A stretch of 64,000 nt of DNA, taken from positions 1 through 64,000 of the forward strand of contig NZ_JAAVUT010000015.1 in assembly GCF_018449575.1 (NCBI RefSeq), read 5' to 3'. Position 1 is the first letter of the stretch. Every line of letters starts with the position of its first letter. This document shows, piece by piece, positions 47,928 to 58,496 of this stretch. Source of the stretch: Sodalis sp. dw_96. Lineage in GTDB: Bacteria; Pseudomonadota; Gammaproteobacteria; Enterobacterales; Enterobacteriaceae. Below the pieces are notes generated by a model. The model searched no databases. It was not told the origin of the DNA and saw only the letters and a program-made list of their open reading frames with translations. A program made the translations under genes and the position numbers.

Positions 47928-49151
47928 ATGACCCCAGGCGGACAGGCCACGATAGGTAATGTTGATCTCGTTAAACAACTGAATGGCGCGGCGGTCTACC
48001 GCCTGATAGACCAATCGGGTCCTATATCGCGAATCCAAATAGCGGAACAGAGCCAGCTGGCGCCCGCAAGCATCACCAAGATTACCCGCCAGTTGCTGGA
48101 ACGAGGCCTGATCCGCGAAGTGGATCAACAGGCTTCCACCGGCGGCCGGCGGGCAATTTCCATCGTTGCCGAAACCCGTGCCTTTCAGGCCATCGGCATT
48201 CGCCTCGGCCGTCACGACACCACCATTACCCTTTATGATCTCACCGGCAAATCCCTGAGTGAAGAGTATATGCCGCTGCCGGAGCGGACCCAGCAAGCGC
48301 TGGAAGAGGCGCTGTTTACCGCTATCGCCCGTTTTCTGGAACAAAATCAGCGCAAAATCCGTGAGCTGATAGCCATTTCGGTAATACTACCCGGCCTGGT
48401 GGATCCCTACTCCGGCGTGGTGCGCTACATGCCGCATATCAGCGTCACTCAGTGGCCGCTGGTGGAAAATTTACAAAAGCGGTTCCACTTAACCGCCTTC
48501 GTCGGCCATGACATCCGCAGTTTGGCGCTGGCGGAGCACTATTTTGGTGCAACCCATGACTGCGAAGACTCCATTTTGGTTCGTTTGCACCGTGGTACCG
48601 GTGCGGGCATTCTGGTAAACGGACAAATTTTCCTCGGCAGTAACGGCAATGTGGGTGAAATCGGCCATATCCAGGTGGATCCGCTGGGTGAGCGGTGTTA
48701 CTGCGGCAACTTCGGCTGCCTGGAAACCATCGCCGCCAACGGCGCCATCGAGCAGCGGGTGCGCCATTTGCTCACCCAGGGCTACCCGAGCAAGCTCAGT
48801 CTTGACCATTGCCAGATCGACGCCATTTGCAAAGCCGCCAACCGCGGCGACCCTCTGGCCTGCGAGGTGATCGAACAGGTGGGTCATCATCTGGGCAAGG
48901 TGATAGCCATCGCCATTAACCTGTTCAATCCGCAAAAAGTGGTGCTGGCCGGCGAGATTACCGAAGCGCATAAAGTTTTGCTGCCGGCGGTGCAGCGCTG
49001 TATTGACAACCAGACCCTCAGCGGTTTCCGGCAAAACCTGCCGGTGGTGATTTCCGCCTTGAACCACGGATCGGCCATCGGCGCCTTTGCCCTGGTGAAA
49101 CGGGCCATGCTCAACGGTGTATTGCTGCAACGCCTGCTGGAAAGCAGCTGA
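47928..49151 (+). CDS. nagC: N-acetylglucosamine repressor NagC
   Basis: ROK family repressor of nagE and nagBAC, released by GlcNAc-6-phosphate. It has 407 residues (E. coli 406). The N-terminal helix-turn-helix shows GPISRIQIAEQSQLAPASITKITRQLLE (quoted in part: SRIQIAEQSQLAP). The ROK domain has GEIGHIQVDPLGERCYCGNFGCLET with zinc-binding cysteines. It lies 21 bases after nagA. In E. coli nagD follows; here it does not. Confidence 0.97.
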   Translation: MTPGGQATIGNVDLVKQLNGAAVYRLIDQSGPISRIQIAEQSQLAPASITKITRQLLERGLIREVDQQASTGGRRAISIVAETRAFQAIGIRLGRHDTTITLYDLTGKSLSEEYMPLPERTQQALEEALFTAIARFLEQNQRKIRELIAISVILPGLVDPYSGVVRYMPHISVTQWPLVENLQKRFHLTAFVGHDIRSLALAEHYFGATHDCEDSILVRLHRGTGAGILVNGQIFLGSNGNVGEIGHIQVDPLGERCYCGNFGCLETIAANGAIEQRVRHLLTQGYPSKLSLDHCQIDAICKAANRGDPLACEVIEQVGHHLGKVIAIAINLFNPQKVVLAGEITEAHKVLLPAVQRCIDNQTLSGFRQNLPVVISALNHGSAIGAFALVKRAMLNGVLLQRLLESS

Positions 49152-49639
49152 ACCGGATAACACAACGTACATGATTCAGGCGATCCGGGTCTTTGATACA
49201 GTCAAGACGGCTGCCGTCGCCTAAACAACGAATACCCTGTTTCCGGAGAGGGCAGTGAGTAGTTTGATTGTCGCGTGTCTGGTTGGGCGATTGCCGTGGA
49301 TGGAGGCTTGTTGTGAATGGATGTTTGCTGTGGATAGATGCTTGCTGTGAAGGGATGTTTGCTGTGGATAGATACTTGCTGTGAATGGATGTTTGCTGAG
49401 ATCGCGTGATTACCGTTTTTTCAATGGTTACCGCGATATCAGCCATTAACGGTTGAACAAATCTCAAGGCCTTATGGCCGACTTTAATAGTGAATCCTCA
49501 TTTTTTAGCCGTAAAAATTAAGTTATCTTCAGCAGCCTGGCTTTTTTCATTGATAGATCTTGAATAGATGTGGCATTTTGATGCTAAATCGATGTTATTG
49601 AGACGTCATACACGACCATAAAAGAAGCAAGGAAAAATT
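49152..49639. other. nagC-asnB gap, nagD absent
   Basis: 488 bases without a gene, where nagD (umpH) stands in E. coli. I see no NagD motif (such as CDIDGVL) in any frame. It holds a small GACGG-CTG-CCGTC hairpin near 49207, a 17-bp minisatellite, and the asnB promoter region after 49500. Confidence 0.6.
49291..49392. repeat. 17-bp minisatellite, six units in two alternating forms
   Basis: Units start at 49291, 49308, 49325, 49342, 49359 and 49376, always 17 bases apart. Two variants alternate, TTGCTGTGAATGGATGT and TTGCTGTGGATAGATGC, so the recent copying unit was 34 bp. A worn seventh unit may follow. Confidence 0.9.
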
Positions 49640-51301
49640 ATGTGTTCAATCTTTGGTGCCCTGGATCTGAAATCGGATCCCACGGAACTGCGCAAGACAG
49701 CGCTGGAAATGTCGCGCCTGATGCGCCATCGCGGCCCGGACTGGTCGGGAGTGTTCGCCAGCGACAAAGCGATTCTCGCCCATGAACGGCTCTCCATCGT
49801 CGACGTCAATACCGGCGCGCAACCGCTGTACAATGCCGCCCATACCCATGTACTGGCGGTGAACGGCGAAATTTACAATCACCAGGCCCTGCGTCAGGAA
49901 CTTGGCGATCGCTACGCGTTCCAAACCGGCTCCGATTGCGAGGTGATATTGGCGTTGTATCAGGAAAAGGGACCGGCATTCCTCGACGATTTACGCGGTA
50001 TGTTCGCCTTTATCCTTTATGACACCGAGAAAGACGCTTACCTCATCGGCCGCGACCACATGGGCATCATTCCGCTTTATATGGGCTATGATGAAAACGG
50101 CACGCTGTTCGTGGCGTCGGAAATGAAGGCGCTGGTGCCTATTTGCCGCAGTATCAAAGAGTTTCCTCCCGGAAGTTATCTGTGGAGCCCGGATGGTGAA
50201 ATTCGTGAATACTATAGCCGCGATTGGTTCTCTTACGACAATGTCAAAGACAACCTGACCGATAAGGCCGCCCTGCGCGACGCCCTAGAAGAATCGGTAA
50301 AAAGCCATTTGATGTCCGATGTGCCTTACGGTGTGTTGCTGTCCGGCGGACTCGATTCTTCCGTTATCTCCGCCATTACCAAAAAATACGCCGCGCGCCG
50401 GGTTGAAGACGAGGCACGCACTGAAGCCTGGTGGCCGCAGCTGCACTCATTTGCCGTGGGCCTGGAAGGTTCACCGGATTTGCGCGCCGCCAAAGAGGTG
50501 GCTACCCATCTGGGCACCGTGCATCATGAAATCCACTTTACGGTTCAGGAAGGATTGGACGCCATCCGCGACGTGATCTATCACATCGAAACTTATGATG
50601 TGACCACTATCCGCGCCTCGACGCCGATGTATCTGATGTCGCGCAAAATCAAGGCCATGGGCATCAAGATGGTGCTGTCCGGCGAAGGCGCCGACGAAGT
50701 GTTCGGCGGGTATCTCTATTTCCATAAGGCGCCGAACGCCAAAGAGTTCCATGAGGAACTGGTGCGCAAACTGCAGGCGCTGCATATGTACGATTGCGCA
50801 AGGGCCAACAAAGCCATGTCCGCCTGGGGCGTGGAAGCCCGCGTGCCTTTCCTGGACAAGAACTTCCTTGATGTGGCTATGCGACTCAACCCGCAGGACA
50901 AGATGTGCGGCCACGGTAAAATCGAGAAGCACGTGCTGCGTGAATGTTTCGCGTCTTACCTGCCGGAAAGTATCGCCTGGCGCCAGAAAGAACAATTCTC
51001 CGACGGCGTGGGGTATAGCTGGATCGATACCCTCAAAGAAGTGGCCGCCGCGCAAATTACCGATCAGCAATTGGCCAATGCGCATTTCCGTTTTCCCTAT
51101 AACACCCCCACCTCCAAAGAGGCGTATTTTTACCGCGAAATCTTTGAAGAGCTGTTCCCGTTGCCCAGCGCCGCCGAATGTGTTCCCGGCGGTCCGTCGG
51201 TGGCCTGCTCATCGGCTAAAGCCATCGAATGGGATGAGTCGTTCAAAAACATGGACGATCCGTCGGGACGCGCCGTGGGCGTGCATCAGTCGGCGTATTG
51301 A
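49640..51301 (+). CDS. asnB: Asparagine synthase B (glutamine-hydrolysing)
   Basis: Makes asparagine from aspartate, ATP and glutamine. It has 553 residues (E. coli 554). The N-terminal glutaminase domain has the catalytic Cys2 (MCSIFGALD) and MRHRGPDWSG. The synthetase domain has the ATP loop SGGLDSS near residue 235 and GEGADEVFGGY. It is directly followed by the 107-bp repeat array. Confidence 0.98.
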   Translation: MCSIFGALDLKSDPTELRKTALEMSRLMRHRGPDWSGVFASDKAILAHERLSIVDVNTGAQPLYNAAHTHVLAVNGEIYNHQALRQELGDRYAFQTGSDCEVILALYQEKGPAFLDDLRGMFAFILYDTEKDAYLIGRDHMGIIPLYMGYDENGTLFVASEMKALVPICRSIKEFPPGSYLWSPDGEIREYYSRDWFSYDNVKDNLTDKAALRDALEESVKSHLMSDVPYGVLLSGGLDSSVISAITKKYAARRVEDEARTEAWWPQLHSFAVGLEGSPDLRAAKEVATHLGTVHHEIHFTVQEGLDAIRDVIYHIETYDVTTIRASTPMYLMSRKIKAMGIKMVLSGEGADEVFGGYLYFHKAPNAKEFHEELVRKLQALHMYDCARANKAMSAWGVEARVPFLDKNFLDVAMRLNPQDKMCGHGKIEKHVLRECFASYLPESIAWRQKEQFSDGVGYSWIDTLKEVAAAQITDQQLANAHFRFPYNTPTSKEAYFYREIFEELFPLPSAAECVPGGPSVACSSAKAIEWDESFKNMDDPSGRAVGVHQSAY

Positions 51302-51323
51302 CGTCGCGGCCAGCCCCGCGTCC

Positions 51324-51780
51324 ACCGAACGTGCAACGAGCGTGTTAAAGGGAGACCGTGTCGATGGGGTCGAAGCAGGCGTGGTTTTTCCGCCTGCCCG
51401 AGCGCCCCACGACGCGGTAGGCCCGCGATCACCGAACGTGCAACGAACGTGTTAAAGGGAGACCGTGTCGATGGGGTCGAAGCAGGCGTGGTTTTTCCGC
51501 CTGCCCGAGTGCCCCACGACGCGGTAGGCCCGCGATCACCGAACGTGCAACGAACGTGTTAAAGGGAGACCGTGTCGATGGGGTCGAAGCAGGCGTGGTT
51601 TTTTCCGCCTGCCCGAGTGCCCCACGACGCGGTAGGCCCGCGATCACCGAACGTGCAACGTACGTGATAAAGGGAGACCGTGTCGATGGGGTCGAAGCAG
51701 GCGTGGTTTTTCCGCCTGCCCGAGCGCCCCACGACGCGGTAAGCCCGCTGTCACCGAACGTGCAACGAACGTGTCAAGGG
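51324..51780 (+). repeat. Four and a part 107-bp tandem repeats with a conserved hairpin
   Basis: Units start at 51324, 51431, 51538, 51646 and 51753 (the last is partial); the period is 107 bases, and 108 once through an added T. Each holds ACCGAACGTGCAACG, GTTAAAGGGAGAC, GGGGTCGAAGC, the hairpin GCAGGCG-TGGTTTTTC-CGCCTGC, GAG(C/T)GCCCCACGACGCGG and TAGGCCCG. The same family occurs at 1-220 and, inverted, at 6667-6951. Units are nearly identical, so amplification was recent. Confidence 0.9.
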
Positions 51781-51974
51781 GATAGCGCCCACAGCGCGGT
51801 AATCCCGTCGGCCTTAAGCCCGATGCCAGCGCTGCTACTCTCATCTCCGGGCCGTTTTGGCCCGTTTTTACCCTGCAAAAAGTGCTAAAATCACCCCTTA
51901 TGCGGTTTTTATCATCAGGTTGGTCATAAGCCGGACAAACAGCATGCGCAAAGGCCGATTCCCAAAAAAAGGTG

Positions 51975-52003
51975 TTGACTGAATTTCTGCAACTACGCAT
52001 AAT
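51975..52003 (+). promoter_or_regulatory. Promoter of the tRNA operon
   Basis: TTGACT and CATAAT are spaced by 17 bases and followed by a GC-rich discriminator (GCGCCCC), typical of growth-rate- and ppGpp-controlled stable RNA promoters. The first tRNA starts about 30 bases after the predicted start. Confidence 0.75.
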
Positions 52004-52041
52004 GCGCCCCGCAACGCCGAATGATGGTCACGCGGAAGGAA

Positions 52042-52118
52042 GGCTACGTAGCTCAGCTGGTTAGAGCACAGCACTCATAATGCTGGGGTCACAGGTTCGA
52101 TTCCCGTCGTAGCCACCA
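52042..52118 (+). tRNA. metT: tRNA-Met (CAU), elongator
   Basis: 77 bases including the encoded CCA. The acceptor stem is GGCTACG/CGTAGCC and the anticodon loop CTCATAA. It is identical to the second Met copy at 52479 and matches E. coli metT/metU apart from the anticodon stem. Confidence 0.97.
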
Positions 52119-52124
52119 TACTTT

Positions 52125-52209
52125 GCGGGAGTGGCGAAATTGGTAGACGCACCAGATTTAGGTTCTGGCGCCGCAAGGTGTGCGAGTTCAAGTCTCGCCT
52201 CCCGCACCA
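52125..52209 (+). tRNA. leuW: tRNA-Leu (UAG)
   Basis: 85 bases with a long variable arm and encoded CCA. The acceptor is GCGGGAG/CTCCCGC and the anticodon TAG. It appears identical to E. coli leuW from memory, and holds the same place in the operon. Confidence 0.97.
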
Positions 52210-52229
52210 TATTTCGGTTACGCAGCGGA

Positions 52230-52304
52230 TGGGGTATAGCCAAGCGGTAAGGCAGCGGGTTTTGATCCCGCCACGCCCAGGTTCGAATCCTGGTACCCCA
52301 GCCA
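52230..52304 (+). tRNA. glnU: tRNA-Gln (UUG), copy 1
   Basis: 75 bases ending GCCA. The acceptor is TGGGGTA/TACCCCA and the anticodon TTG in GGGTTTTGATCCC. It corresponds to E. coli glnU. Confidence 0.96.
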
Positions 52305-52353
52305 ATAGCTTCGTTTAGTTTGCGAGGCAAGAATTTTGTGGTTGCGGTTGCTT

Positions 52354-52428
52354 TGGGATATAGCCAAGCGGTAAGGCAGCGGGTTTTGATCCCGCCACCC
52401 CCAGGTTCGAATCCTGGTATCCCAGCCA
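52354..52428 (+). tRNA. glnW: tRNA-Gln (UUG), copy 2 with altered acceptor pair
   Basis: 75 bases, anticodon TTG. It differs from copy 1 in the acceptor stem: TGGGATA/TATCCCA in place of TGGGGTA/TACCCCA, a compensated G-C to A-T change. The variable loop also differs by one base. It corresponds to glnW. Confidence 0.95.
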
Positions 52429-52478
52429 AAATAAATTGGCAAAAAGTATTGTAAGCCACGAATATTTAAGTATAATTT

Positions 52479-52555
52479 GGCTACGTAGCTCAGCTGGTTA
52501 GAGCACAGCACTCATAATGCTGGGGTCACAGGTTCGATTCCCGTCGTAGCCACCA
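52479..52555 (+). tRNA. metU: tRNA-Met (CAU), elongator, copy 2
   Basis: 77 bases, identical to the copy at 52042-52118 and followed by encoded CCA. It corresponds to metU in the E. coli operon order. Confidence 0.97.
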
Positions 52556-52561
52556 CATTTT

Positions 52562-52635
52562 TGGGGTATCGCCAAGCGGTAAGGCAGCGGATTCTGATTC
52601 CGCCACCCCAGGTTCGAATCCTGGTACCCCAGCCA
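52562..52635 (+). tRNA. glnV: tRNA-Gln (CUG)
   Basis: 74 bases, anticodon CTG in GGATTCTGATTCC, acceptor TGGGGTA/TACCCCA. The variable loop is one base shorter than in the UUG copies. E. coli has a second CUG copy (glnX) after it; that is missing here. Confidence 0.95.
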
Positions 52636-52688
52636 TACAAGACTGCGTAAGCAGTCAAACAGCCAGCTGTAATCAGCGGGTTGTTGAG

Positions 52689-52726
52689 AACGGAGCGATT
52701 GTCATTGACAACGCTCCGTTTTTTTA
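52689..52726 (+). terminator. Terminator of the tRNA operon
   Basis: The stem AACGGAGCG/CGCTCCGTT with the inner pairing TTGTC/GACAA is followed by seven T. It is a strong intrinsic terminator 54 bases after the last tRNA. Confidence 0.85.
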
Positions 52727-53158
52727 TGCCGTCTCCATCACGTGACCAGTGCTTCTTCTGCGGAACCGCACGCCAATAATCGGTCGTTCCCACAAGTACC
52801 GCATCCATGCGGCCGGCTGTTCCGCCGCGAGACGACCCGGAGTGGCCGCGCCCGCCGTCAGTTTGTCGTTCCTTAAGTACTATTCCCCGCCATAAACCTC
52901 TGCCTATTTTCCCTAGGGCGCGTTTATGGGGCGAATCTTCCCACCCCGCCTTCCATTCATCGTTGCGTAATGAACTCTTGGTGGGTTTTTATACTCTGAA
53001 GAAAGAGAGAGGCACAATGGCAGCCGGTGGCTCATTTTCACCACTAAAGCAGCGCAAGTAAATCCAGATCAAGGTTTTGGGCGCGGCTTATCGTGCAAAC
53101 TGCACCGCATCCAGGATGGATAAAGCTGAAATTGTAAATTATTGATTGAGAATCAACG
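52727..53158. other. Gap between the tRNA operon and the PH-domain gene
   Basis: 432 bases. An 84-codon frame (52807-53061) has a Pro/Arg/Ser-rich translation with no ribosome site or known motif, so it is not called. The promoter for the next gene is probably in the AT-rich last 100 bases. Confidence 0.5.
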
Positions 53159-53731
53159 ATGATTAATTATAAAACCGCAACGCTTGAAGAATTAAAAATC
53201 GAATTCAAACGCCTATCCAAGCAGGCGGGCGATATGCCGCTAGGCACCCGCAAAGAGTTTTACCATCTGCCCGCCATCCTGGAAAACGACGAAACCCCAT
53301 TGGCCGTTGCTTCCGGCCTGATGGGCAGCAACACCTGGCTCATCACCCTGACCGACCGGCGGGTGTTATTCCTAGATAAGGGCATGGTGTTCGGCCTCAA
53401 GCAGGTCACCATCGATCTGGCGGATATCGTTTCAGTGGACTGCAGGACCCGGATGATGACCGGCAGCATCACCCTGAGCACCGCCGGCCAAGACTATACC
53501 ATCGAGAATGTGATGAAAGGCGCGGTGATTCCCTTCACCAACCTGGTGAACAGCGCCCGTGAAAGGCTTAGCGACGCCGACGGCGGTTTGGCGGCATCAA
53601 GGGAATACCCCGTTGAGCCGGCGCCGATGGAGATGATAATCCAGTTGGAAAAGCTGGCTTCCTTGAAAGAGCGGGGCATATTGAGCGACGAAGAGTTCAG
53701 CACGCAAAAAGCCCGCATCCTGGCAATGTAA
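53159..53731 (+). CDS. PH-domain and SHOCT-domain protein
   Basis: A 190-residue cytoplasmic protein. Residues about 35-135 look like a bacterial pleckstrin-homology-like domain: GLMGSNTWLITLTDRRVLFLDKG, QVTIDLADIVSVDC, then a strand-rich part. The C-terminus (EMIIQLEKLASLKERGILSDEEFSTQKARIL) is a SHOCT motif, a short helical pair common in bacterial C-termini. No signal or membrane segment. It stands alone between the tRNA operon and ubiF. The function is not known; the family assignment is by motif. Confidence 0.8.
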   Translation: MINYKTATLEELKIEFKRLSKQAGDMPLGTRKEFYHLPAILENDETPLAVASGLMGSNTWLITLTDRRVLFLDKGMVFGLKQVTIDLADIVSVDCRTRMMTGSITLSTAGQDYTIENVMKGAVIPFTNLVNSARERLSDADGGLAASREYPVEPAPMEMIIQLEKLASLKERGILSDEEFSTQKARILAM

Positions 53732-53766
53732 TCCGGCGGCCTTTACTGCCGCCCGAGAGAACAACC

Positions 53767-54945
53767 TTATAATCCGAGGGCGTATTTCAGCGCCCGCGTT
53801 TTCAGTACCCCTGCCCGCTGGGCCAGCATCAGGCCGAGATTACGCACCAGCCTCACCGGCGGCAAGGTATTGCTGAAGGCGGTGTAAAACAGATCCATAC
53901 CGCTTTGCATCAAAAGGTTATCGGCGTAGCGACGGTGCTGGTAGCGTTTTAAGATCCGCAGCTCATCCCAGGGCTCGCCGTGATCGCGGGCACCGATAAC
54001 CACATCGGCCAAGGCCTCCACATCTCGAAAGCCCAAATTTACCCCCTGACCCGCCAAGGGATTGATGGTATGTGCCGCATCGCCGATAAGGGCCAGTCCG
54101 GGATTGACATAGCGGCGGGCATGGCAGCGCGTCAAGGGGAAAGCGCCGGCGGCATGTACCTTGACAGCCCCCAGACGTTTGGGGAAAACCCGCAGCACTT
54201 CCTGTTCCAGCGCCGGTAATGATAATGCCTTTAACTGTTTGATGCGGGCCGCGCTGTCATACCACACCAATGTGGCCCAGTGGTTATACAGCGGTAAAAA
54301 GGCCCTGGGACCGTCGGGAGAGAACTCCTGCCAGGTGATATCCTGCTGGCCGTAGGGACAGGCCACGGTAATTAACAGGCAGGATTGGCGGTACTGCCAG
54401 CCGCTCACGCCGATGCCCGCTTGCCGGCGGACCCGTGATTGCGCGCCGTCGGCGCCAATCAGCAGCCGGGTGGTGACCGTCTCGCCATTATCCAGCGTCA
54501 GATGCCACCTGCCGCCGTCATAATTCATTGTCGCCAGGCTGGCGGGACAAAGCAGCCGCAGGGTGTCGCAGGTCTCGAACGCCTGCCACAATCCCTGTTG
54601 CACCCTGTAGTTCTCCACCATGAATCCCAGCTCCGGCAAATGCAGCGCCGCGGCGTCAAACGTGACCCGGGACGCGTCCCACTCCCAGGTTTCAAGACGC
54701 CGGTAAGGCACCCGATATTCATCGTCGATGCGTTCCCAGGCCCCTAACCTGCGCAATAGCTCAACCGAGGCGCAACTGATGGCGGAAACCCGCAAATCCG
54801 GCGGGGCATCCACCCCCGGCGCCACGGGAAGAGCATGGTCCAGCACCAGCACGCTGAAACCGGCCTGTGCCAAGGCCAGCGCCGCCGCGGCGCCCACCAT
54901 ACCGCCCCCCGCCACCACCACATCATAGGATGTATTGTTTGTCAT
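53767..54945 (-). CDS. ubiF: 3-demethoxyubiquinol 3-hydroxylase
   Basis: Flavin monooxygenase of aerobic ubiquinone synthesis. The start at 54945 (MTNNTSYDVVVAGGGMVGAA) gives 392 residues (E. coli 391); a longer frame to 55029 runs into an ERIC element and is rejected. Motifs are GGGMVG (FAD), the DG segment LLIGADGAQSRVR and the second FAD motif LALIGDAAHTINPLAGQGVNLG. It is convergent with the PH-domain gene and divergent from miaB, as in E. coli. Confidence 0.96.
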   Translation of the reverse strand: MTNNTSYDVVVAGGGMVGAAAALALAQAGFSVLVLDHALPVAPGVDAPPDLRVSAISCASVELLRRLGAWERIDDEYRVPYRRLETWEWDASRVTFDAAALHLPELGFMVENYRVQQGLWQAFETCDTLRLLCPASLATMNYDGGRWHLTLDNGETVTTRLLIGADGAQSRVRRQAGIGVSGWQYRQSCLLITVACPYGQQDITWQEFSPDGPRAFLPLYNHWATLVWYDSAARIKQLKALSLPALEQEVLRVFPKRLGAVKVHAAGAFPLTRCHARRYVNPGLALIGDAAHTINPLAGQGVNLGFRDVEALADVVIGARDHGEPWDELRILKRYQHRRYADNLLMQSGMDLFYTAFSNTLPPVRLVRNLGLMLAQRAGVLKTRALKYALGL

Positions 54946-55247
<302 letters not shown>

Positions 55248-56672
55248 ATGACGAAAAAACTGCATATCAAAACCTGGGGCTGTCAGATGAACGAATACGA
55301 TTCGTCCAAGATGGCCGACTTACTGGACAGCACCCACGGCTACCAGTTGACGGATAACCCCGAGGAAGCGGATGTATTGCTGCTCAATACCTGCTCCATT
55401 CGCGAGAAAGCCCAGGAAAAGGTATTCCATCAGCTGGGCCGCTGGCGGGAATTGAAATTAGCCAACCCTGATTTGATTATCGGGGTCGGCGGCTGCGTTG
55501 CGTCGCAAGAAGGTGCGCATATCCGCGAACGTGCCCATTATGTGGACATTATTTTTGGGCCGCAGACCCTGCACCGGCTGCCGGAAATGATCAATCACGT
55601 CCGAGGCACCCGCAGTCCGGTGGTGGATATCAGCTTCCCGGAAATCGAAAAATTCGATCGCCTGCCGGAACCGCGCGCCGACGGACCCACCGCCTTTGTC
55701 TCAATTATGGAAGGTTGTAACAAATATTGCAGTTTCTGCGTCGTGCCCTATACACGGGGCGAGGAAGTCAGCCGTCCCTGCGACGATATTCTGTTTGAAA
55801 TAGCGCAACTGGCGGCGCAGGGCGTGCGGGAAGTCAACCTGCTGGGCCAGAACGTCAACGCCTATCGCGGCGCCAGCTATGACGGTGATATCTGCACTTT
55901 CGCCGAGCTGCTGCGCCTGGTGGCGGCCATAGACGGTATCGACCGGGTCCGATTCACCACCAGCCACCCCATTGAATTCAGCGACGATATCATCGAGGTC
56001 TACCTTGATACCCCCGAACTGGTGAGCTTTGTGCATCTGCCGGTGCAAAGCGGTTCGGATCGTATCCTGACCATGATGAAACGCGCCCATACCGCGCTGG
56101 AGTACAAATCCATCATCCGTAAATTGCGCAAGGCCCGCCCCGGTATCCAGATAAGCTCCGATTTCATCATCGGTTTCCCCGGTGAAACCCAGTCCGATTT
56201 CGAACAGACCATGCAGCTTATCGCCGATGTGAATTTCGATATGAGCTACAGTTTCATCTACTCCGCCCGTCCCGGCACCCCGGCCGCCGATATGGTAGAC
56301 GATGTCGGCGAAGACGAGAAAAAACAGCGGCTTCATCTGCTGCAGGAACGCATCAGCCAGCAGGCCATGCAGTACAGCCGCCGGATGAAGGACACGGTGC
56401 AGCGTATCCTGGTGGAAGGCACCTCCCGCAAAAGCCTGATGGAACTCTCGGGCCGCACCGAAAATAACCGTGTGGTGAACTTTGAAGGCCGGCCGGATAT
56501 GATCGGCAAATTCGTGGACGTCGAGATTGTTGATGTCTATCCCAACTCGCTGCGCGGCGTCGTGGTGCGAACCGAGGACGAAATGGGCCTCAGGGTCAGT
56601 GAAAGTCCGGCGTCGGTCATCGCCCGCACCCGCAAAGAGAATGATATCGGCGTAGGTATCCATCAGCCGTGA
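55248..56672 (+). CDS. miaB: tRNA (N6-isopentenyl adenosine(37)-C2)-methylthiotransferase MiaB
   Basis: Radical SAM enzyme that adds the methylthio group to i6A37 of tRNAs. It has 474 residues, as in E. coli. The N-terminal UPF0004 domain ligates a [4Fe-4S] cluster through cysteines at [18 protein letters not shown] and GVGGCVA. The radical SAM CxxxCxxC is in [18 protein letters not shown]. The C-terminal TRAM domain follows. It is the first gene of the miaB-phoL-ybeY-ybeX-lnt run. Confidence 0.98.
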   Translation: MTKKLHIKTWGCQMNEYDSSKMADLLDSTHGYQLTDNPEEADVLLLNTCSIREKAQEKVFHQLGRWRELKLANPDLIIGVGGCVASQEGAHIRERAHYVDIIFGPQTLHRLPEMINHVRGTRSPVVDISFPEIEKFDRLPEPRADGPTAFVSIMEGCNKYCSFCVVPYTRGEEVSRPCDDILFEIAQLAAQGVREVNLLGQNVNAYRGASYDGDICTFAELLRLVAAIDGIDRVRFTTSHPIEFSDDIIEVYLDTPELVSFVHLPVQSGSDRILTMMKRAHTALEYKSIIRKLRKARPGIQISSDFIIGFPGETQSDFEQTMQLIADVNFDMSYSFIYSARPGTPAADMVDDVGEDEKKQRLHLLQERISQQAMQYSRRMKDTVQRILVEGTSRKSLMELSGRTENNRVVNFEGRPDMIGKFVDVEIVDVYPNSLRGVVVRTEDEMGLRVSESPASVIARTRKENDIGVGIHQP

Positions 56673-56821
56673 TCCCTCCCCGATCCACCCTGGGCGTGCG
56701 GTTTCCCGCCGCCCTTCTTTGCCAGGCGGTCCTGCCGGTTGCTTTTCGCGATTCGTGCCCCAATATCCTTCTGAAAGCTTGCACCCTTGACGCCGGCGGG
56801 TGTTTACTTCATTTATTGAGT

Positions 56822-56857
56822 CCTATACCCGTCATACTGCAAGTTGCGGGTAGGTTG
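56822..56857. repeat. Solo ERIC end just upstream of phoL
   Basis: TATACCCGTCATACTGCAAG and the following GTTGCGG..GGTTGG match the outer 35 bases of the ERIC element at 54993-55119 read in reverse complement. The rest of the element is absent. It lies about 55 bases before the phoL start. Confidence 0.6.
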
Positions 56858-56911
56858 GTTTTGATACCCTTGACACTCTCTAACATGGTCTTTACGGCCA
56901 AGAGGAAAAGT

Positions 56912-57990
<1,079 letters not shown>

Positions 57991-57994
<4 letters not shown>

Positions 57995-58467
57995 GTGACG
58001 TTATTCTTGATTTACAGCTGGCCTGCGAAGACGTCGCGGGTTTGCCCGACGAAGCGGCATTTACCCGCTGGCTGACGGCGGTGTTGCCGCGTTTCCGTCC
58101 ACTGGCCGAAGTGACCGTCCGTCTGGTGGATGAGGCGGAAAGCCACGAACTGAACCTGACTTACCGCGGCAAGGACAAGCCCACCAATGTATTGTCGTTC
58201 CCGTTTGAAGCCCCGCCGCAGGTTGAGCTGCCGCTGCTGGGGGACCTGGTGATTTGCCGCCAGGTGGTGGAACGGGAATCGGAGGAACAAAATGTCCCCC
58301 TGGATGCCCATTGGGCGCATATGGTTGTTCACGGCTGCCTTCATCTGCTAGGGTATGATCATATCCTCGATGAGGAAGCCGAGGAGATGGAAGCGCTGGA
58401 AGCTGAAATCCTGCAATCCATGGGTTATCCGGACCCTTATATTGCGGAAAAAGACGTTAACCCCTAA
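57991..58467 (+). CDS. ybeY: Endoribonuclease YbeY, rRNA maturation factor
   Basis: Zinc-dependent RNase needed for 16S rRNA 3' end maturation and ribosome quality control. It has 158 residues (E. coli 155). The zinc motif is [11 protein letters not shown]; the conserved arginine region lies in [18 protein letters not shown]. It is translationally coupled to phoL (ATGA overlap). Confidence 0.97.
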
Positions 58468-58496
58468 CCCACTACGAGTGAAATTAACTAAACGCC

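Larger units (their letters stand above)
51302..52041. other. asnB-tRNA gap
   Basis: This 740-base stretch has no gene. It contains the 107-bp repeat array (51324-51780), about 190 bases without a feature I can name, and the tRNA promoter. Frames running through the repeats are not considered genes. Confidence 0.65.

Noticed and set aside
51429-52000. Minus- and plus-strand frames of 70-120 codons after asnB
   Set aside because: They are translations of the 107-bp repeats (LPRRGALGQAEK-type text) and have no independent support.
52061-52808. Minus-strand frames of 76-132 codons over the tRNA cluster
   Set aside because: They are antisense to six clear tRNA genes and repeat the same GxRIRTWGW-type text because the tRNAs are similar.
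52807-53061. 84-codon frame before the PH-domain gene
   Set aside because: Pro/Arg/Ser-rich, no ribosome site and no family resemblance.
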